The notes under the pieces are model-generated. The model was not told the DNA's origin and did no database searches. It saw only the letters and a list, made by a program, of their open reading frames with translations. The translations under genes and the position numbers were made by a program. A stretch of 64,000 nt of DNA from Ricinus communis (taxonomy: Eukaryota > Streptophyta > Magnoliopsida > Malpighiales > Euphorbiaceae): assembly GCF_019578655.1 (NCBI RefSeq), contig NC_063257.1, positions 28,882,362 to 28,946,361 of the forward strand, given 5' to 3'. How positions within the stretch are numbered: the first letter of the stretch is position 1; the number at the start of each line of letters is the position of its first letter. This document shows positions 59,837 to 64,000 of the stretch, in pieces.

Positions 59837-62648
59837 TGTAATACCCGAAATTTTTATTTAATAATAATTAATAAATAAGTTTTTATTTAAATTAATTTTA
59901 CTTTATTTTTTTTGGTTTAATTTGAAATGATTTAATGGACATTTTAATGTTAGACAAATAAAGGAGTTATTTTTCTATACCTAATTAGTTGGATCTTTAA
60001 GAAATTAATTAAGCAAATTATTTGAGAAATAAATTACATTTTTGGTTATTCAAAATTTTTTCCAAATGCATATTTATATAAATAAAATTATATTAGAAAA
60101 TTATGGAAAAATTTTCAAAGGATGTTTTGATGAAAGAATTTTTTGGGGAAATTGGTATATTAATTAACTAGTGGTATTAAATTTTAAGTTGGAAAATAGT
60201 TAGCAAATTGATTCATTAAATTAATTGTATGTTAGGACTAAATTGGAAATTTATTTTGGGATGAGGATTAAAAGTATAATTTTATTATTATCGGGTTTTA
60301 ATGGAAATTTATATGTTTGGTATTTTTATAATTAAATATGTCGGCAAGGGCTTTTTGATATTTTTGCATTTGAAAGCAAGGGTATATATGTAATTGTATA
60401 TTTTCAATAATTCTGTTTTGGCCTAAATTTAATAGTTAGGGTCTTAATTGTAAGGCTAAAGAAAAGTTTAAGGGTTAATTGGAAATTTTACAGGGCGAAA
60501 TTGTAGTAATTAAAAAAGTTGAGGGACCAAAAGGTAAAAAAGAAAACTTCAGGGACTAAATGTCGATATGGAGAAGAAGAAAAGAAGAATCGGGGAGAGA
60601 GAGGAGACCGGAAGAAGAAGATGCGTCGAGGCCGACCAGACGGGTCAGGTAAGCATGAAGACGGGGCGGTGGTAGCGCTCAGAGGCGGCGGAAAGCGAGG
60701 AAGAGGCGGCTTCCAAGCACTTTTCCTTGTCAACGATCTTTGGCAATCGACTTCTGATGGCTCTCGCACACGGCATTTTTGGCTTTCCACCGGCATTTTT
60801 GGCTTTTCCAGCGAGCTCCGGCGAGGTATGGATGATCGGAGGACGTATCCAGACTCTCCTCAGCTCAAGCTTCGTAATGGCACAGGTTTCGTGGCGATCG
60901 GACTCCGTTTGCAAATCGATGGCCGAGATCGTCCTCAAACCTCTCCGGATGATCGGGGGTCGGATCGAAAAATCGAAAGCGGGGATCCTCATCAATGTGT
61001 CATTTCGAGTCCGATGGTGTGTTCGGATCGTCGATCGAACTCCGGTGGTTGGAGGCCAGTCGACCGAGCGATCAAGCGTCTTGGTAATTTTTCTCTAGCC
61101 CATTGATTTTGGAAATTCTTTGGTATAATTATGTGTTTATTGAATTGTGTTGTGTATTAGAAAATATTTGTGAGTTAAAATAATTGTTTGTCGGACTGCC
61201 TGCCATAGTCGTGAATTATGCTGTGTGGGGGAGTCGGGAAAAATTGTGAAGTCTTGGGAACCCGACTCCCATTGTATTAAATTGTTGAATATTTGAAGTA
61301 TTTTTCTGGCAGGTCTTGGACCTATTTTACAGGGAGTAAACGTCCGTGTTTTAGGGGAGCTTCTGCCGGATTTTCGGTAGAATTCTTCCGAGTCGAGATT
61401 CTTAGATAGTCAGTCCTAGGAATCTAGACCTAGGATTAAATTGTCAATTTTGTTTCAACGTTATTGATTAATTGTTTTTCGTGATTAGATAATCTGTCAG
61501 TTCGGCTCGCTCCACCCGAGGCATCGGAGGAGAGTTAAGGGTCGTCAAAGCTGTGAGTTAAAGTCATATATCGATTATGATTATTTGATTGCAAGTTTAA
61601 ATTATTCATTTAATTAGTATTCATGTATCATGCTCTTTGATTACTACTCATATATATATCGTTTCCTTTATCATTGATTTTATTATTACATGATGATACA
61701 GTATGGGACGATAGTAGAACATATTAGTTTGATGAGTGTACCAGTGTAAATCCGAGAGTGATGGAAAAAGGGTAAATGGGTAAATTTAAAAAGGAAAGTT
61801 TAGGACTTGCCCTAGTCGAGCATCGCTCTCTGGGTTTAGTAGAGTGTGTTTGCCGGAGTAAAGGTCCCTGGTCGAGCATTACTCTCTAGGTGCCGGCTTA
61901 TTTGGAAACCTAAATGACCAAACTAGAGGTAAGGTCCCTAGTCGAGCTTCGCTCTCTAGGCGCCAGTCTTATTGGAATAAGAGAACCGAAAGGCTAAGGC
62001 TGATAGTGAACATTAAGTGATCGGACTAGAGTTAAGGACCCTAGTCGAGCTTTGCTCTCTGGGTGCCACTTCTGTTGGAATGAGATTAGTCGAGATGTTA
62101 GTGTTGGGATTAGGGTTCTACTGAAGTACTCCATCCCGTAGTGTGTAAAAATTATTTTATTTAAGCATGGCATGACACGTATGTTTTTACATGATTTAAT
62201 GTTTATTTCAAATTAAATAAATGTATTATTGAAGTATATGCAACTGTTTTTGGATATATGATTTTAACTCACTCTCGAGACTGACAGTCTCAATTTTACT
62301 GTTTTTCAGATCCGTGACTGTTAGTCTTCCCGTGACTCTTATCTAGTAACCCGACTCCTTCATCATCGGTTGATATAATTTATTGGTATGTTAACTTGTA
62401 AAATCTTAGATTCTCCGCAGTAGAATTAATAGACTTATCTGTTGTAATTCTTTGTAGTTTCGGGTCTCGCCTAATTCTTCTCGTAAACTGAATTAATTAT
62501 GTAAAATTTAATGGTTACAATAAATTATGCCATCAATAATATTAAATGGGATGAGAGTTATCTAAGTCAGTGAGTGTCAGGCTTACTACGGGATTCGGTG
62601 GCCTTACGCCACTAATTCCCTTATGGCCACGCCCACATGGGGTCGTGA
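59837..62648 (+). mobile_element. LTR I, solo, subfamily 3
   Basis: The left end is TGTAATACCCGAAATTTTTA and the right end GGGTCGTGA; length 2.8 kb. The order is: AT-rich 5' third; purine-rich tract (60545-60625); GC-rich core (60600-61090) with the conserved ATGGATGATCGGAGGA segment; stem-loop 61230-61269; palindrome near 61411; long inverted repeat arms at 61555-61571 and 62254-62270; and four GTCGAGCWTYGCTCTCTRGG repeats (61810-62070). The left flank GGTAA and right flank TGTAA (62649-62653) form a target duplication with one mismatch. The 195-codon frame 60519-61106 lies in the GC-rich core and has low-complexity lysine/arginine-rich content with no domain, so I do not call it a gene. Confidence 0.88.
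61230..61269 (+). other. Conserved stem-loop in LTR I
   Basis: The arms GGAGTCGGG (61230-61238) and CCCGACTCC (61261-61269) are perfect complements; the loop differs from those of LTRs B and D. Confidence 0.68.
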
Positions 62649-64000
62649 TGTAAATTTTAATATGAGAAAACAACGTCGTAATAAGGAGATATTTATCAAT
62701 CAGAGAAAATAACCTTATAATTTTGGTATATTTGTGAGTATGATAAAACAACCACTTAAATGGGTTAATTTTATAATATAAAAAAATGACCCCGTAAAAG
62801 CGGTATATTTATTAATATAAGAAAATAATCCCATAAAATGTGTATATTTATGAATTTAAAAAATTAACTCTGTAAAAGTATTGTAATTGCGAGTCTGAGA
62901 AAACAGCCTCGTAGAATGGGTAAATTTTTTAATATGAGAAAACAGCCTCGTAGAAAGGGTAAGTTTTTTAATATGAGAAAACAACCCCGTAATACAGTGA
63001 TATTTATCAATCGGAGAAAATAACCCCATAATTTTGGTATATTTGTGAGTATGAGCAAACAACCTGTTAAATGGGTTAATTTTATAATATGAGAAAACAA
63101 CCCGTAAAAGTGGTATATTATCAATATAAGAAAATAACCTATGAAACGTGTATATTTATGAATATGAGAAATAACCACATAATTGGAGTGTAATTTCGAG
63201 TCTAAGAAAACAGCCTCATAGAATGGGTAAATATTTTAATATGAGAAAACATCCTCGTAGAAAGGTAAATTTTCTAATATGTGAAAACAACTCCGTAATA
63301 CAGGAGTATTTACAAATCTGAGGAAATAACCACATAATTGTGGTATATTTGTGAGTATCACAAAACAACCCCTTAAATAGGTTAATTTTATAATATGAGA
63401 AAACAATCCTTCTGTAAAAGGAGTATATTTGTAAATATAAGAAAATAACTACGTAAAACATGTATATTTATGAATTTGAGAAAATAACCCCATAATAGTG
63501 CTAATAACTTAATATGAGAAAATGACCCCGTAAAAGTAGTATATTTATAAATATAAGAAAATAACCCTATCAAACATGTATATTTATAAATCTGAGAAAA
63601 CAACTCCGTAAGTGTAGTGTAATTGCTAGTCTATGAAAACAGCGTCGCAAAAGGGGTAAATTATTTAATATGAGAAAACAACCCCGAAAGAGGAGTATAT
63701 TTATAACTATTGGAAAACAACCCCGTAATACAGTGATATTTATCAATCCGGGAAAATAACCCCGTAATTAAGGTATATTTGTGAATATGAGAAAAAAAAC
63801 CCCTTAAATGAGTTAATTTTACAATATAAGAAAACAACCCCGTAAAAGGGTTATAATTGTCAATAAAAGAAAATAACCCCGTAAAACATGTGTATTTATG
63901 AATATGAGTAAATAACCTCGTAAAAGCAGAGTAATTGCGAGTCTGAGAAAACAGCCTCATAAAAGGAGTAATTTTTTAATATGAGAAAATGACTCTATAA
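62649..64000 (-). repeat. 39-bp satellite array to the window end
   Basis: This is a minus-oriented array with the 11-mer unit types, including GTGCTAATAACTTAATATGA near 63498, CAGCCTCGTAGAAWGGGTAA duplicated near 62905-62965, and CCCCTTAAATGRGTTAATTT. No gene was seen. It continues past the window. Confidence 0.93.

Noticed and set aside
60519..61106. 195-codon plus-strand frame in LTR I.
   Set aside because: It begins in a purine-rich tract, giving Lys/Glu/Arg runs, and continues in the GC-rich core. The corresponding regions of LTRs B, D and E are broken, and no domain is recognisable.

Overview
This window looks like plant nuclear heterochromatin with no recognisable protein-coding gene. 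Two components fill it. The first is an AT-rich satellite with a monomer of about 39 bp (roughly 39 kb of the 64 kb). The second is one related group of LTR retrotransposons with unusually long LTRs of about 2.7-2.9 kb (roughly 24 kb). Two runs of exactly 500 N are assembly placeholders. The plant assignment rests on the LTR ends (TGTAAYACCC ... GGTCGTGACA), a degenerate initiator-Met-tRNA primer site of the type plant Ty3/gypsy elements use, and a pol-end/polypurine junction typical of plant chromoviruses. The species cannot be named from sequence alone. Long satellite plus clustered chromovirus-like LTRs suggests a pericentromeric or other heterochromatic block, but this is inference.

Layout: 1-2708 satellite reading 'TTGTTTTCTCATATTGACAA' on the + strand, with a 24- to 27-mer higher-order repeat (HOR); 2709-3208 gap; 3209-4398 satellite in the opposite orientation, which is kept to the end of the window; 4399-10196 an LTR with a second LTR nested inside it; 10197-18480 satellite with a clear 11-mer HOR of about 427 bp; 18481-21201 minus-strand LTR; 21202-33351 satellite with a local 1.2-kb HOR; 33352-36245 plus-strand LTR; 36246-39627 satellite; 39628-42244 plus-strand LTR running into the second gap (42245-42744), with the start of a minus-strand LTR on the other side (to 42884); 42885-52121 satellite with a local 0.82-kb HOR; 52122-59203 a complete-ended minus-strand element (LTR, 1.4-kb non-coding interior, LTR); 59204-59836 satellite; 59837-62648 plus-strand LTR; 62649-64000 satellite.

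The many short open frames come from two sources. The satellite period (39 = 3 x 13) keeps frames open as degenerate 13-residue repeats, and the LTRs carry a GC-rich core with chance open frames. Neither looks like a gene. No tRNA, rRNA, CRISPR array or cellular gene was recognised.

The points most worth following up are the nested periodicities of the satellite, the apparent preference of the LTR elements for one sub-site of the monomer, the non-autonomous 7.1-kb element, and conserved folding elements shared by LTRs that are otherwise diverged.
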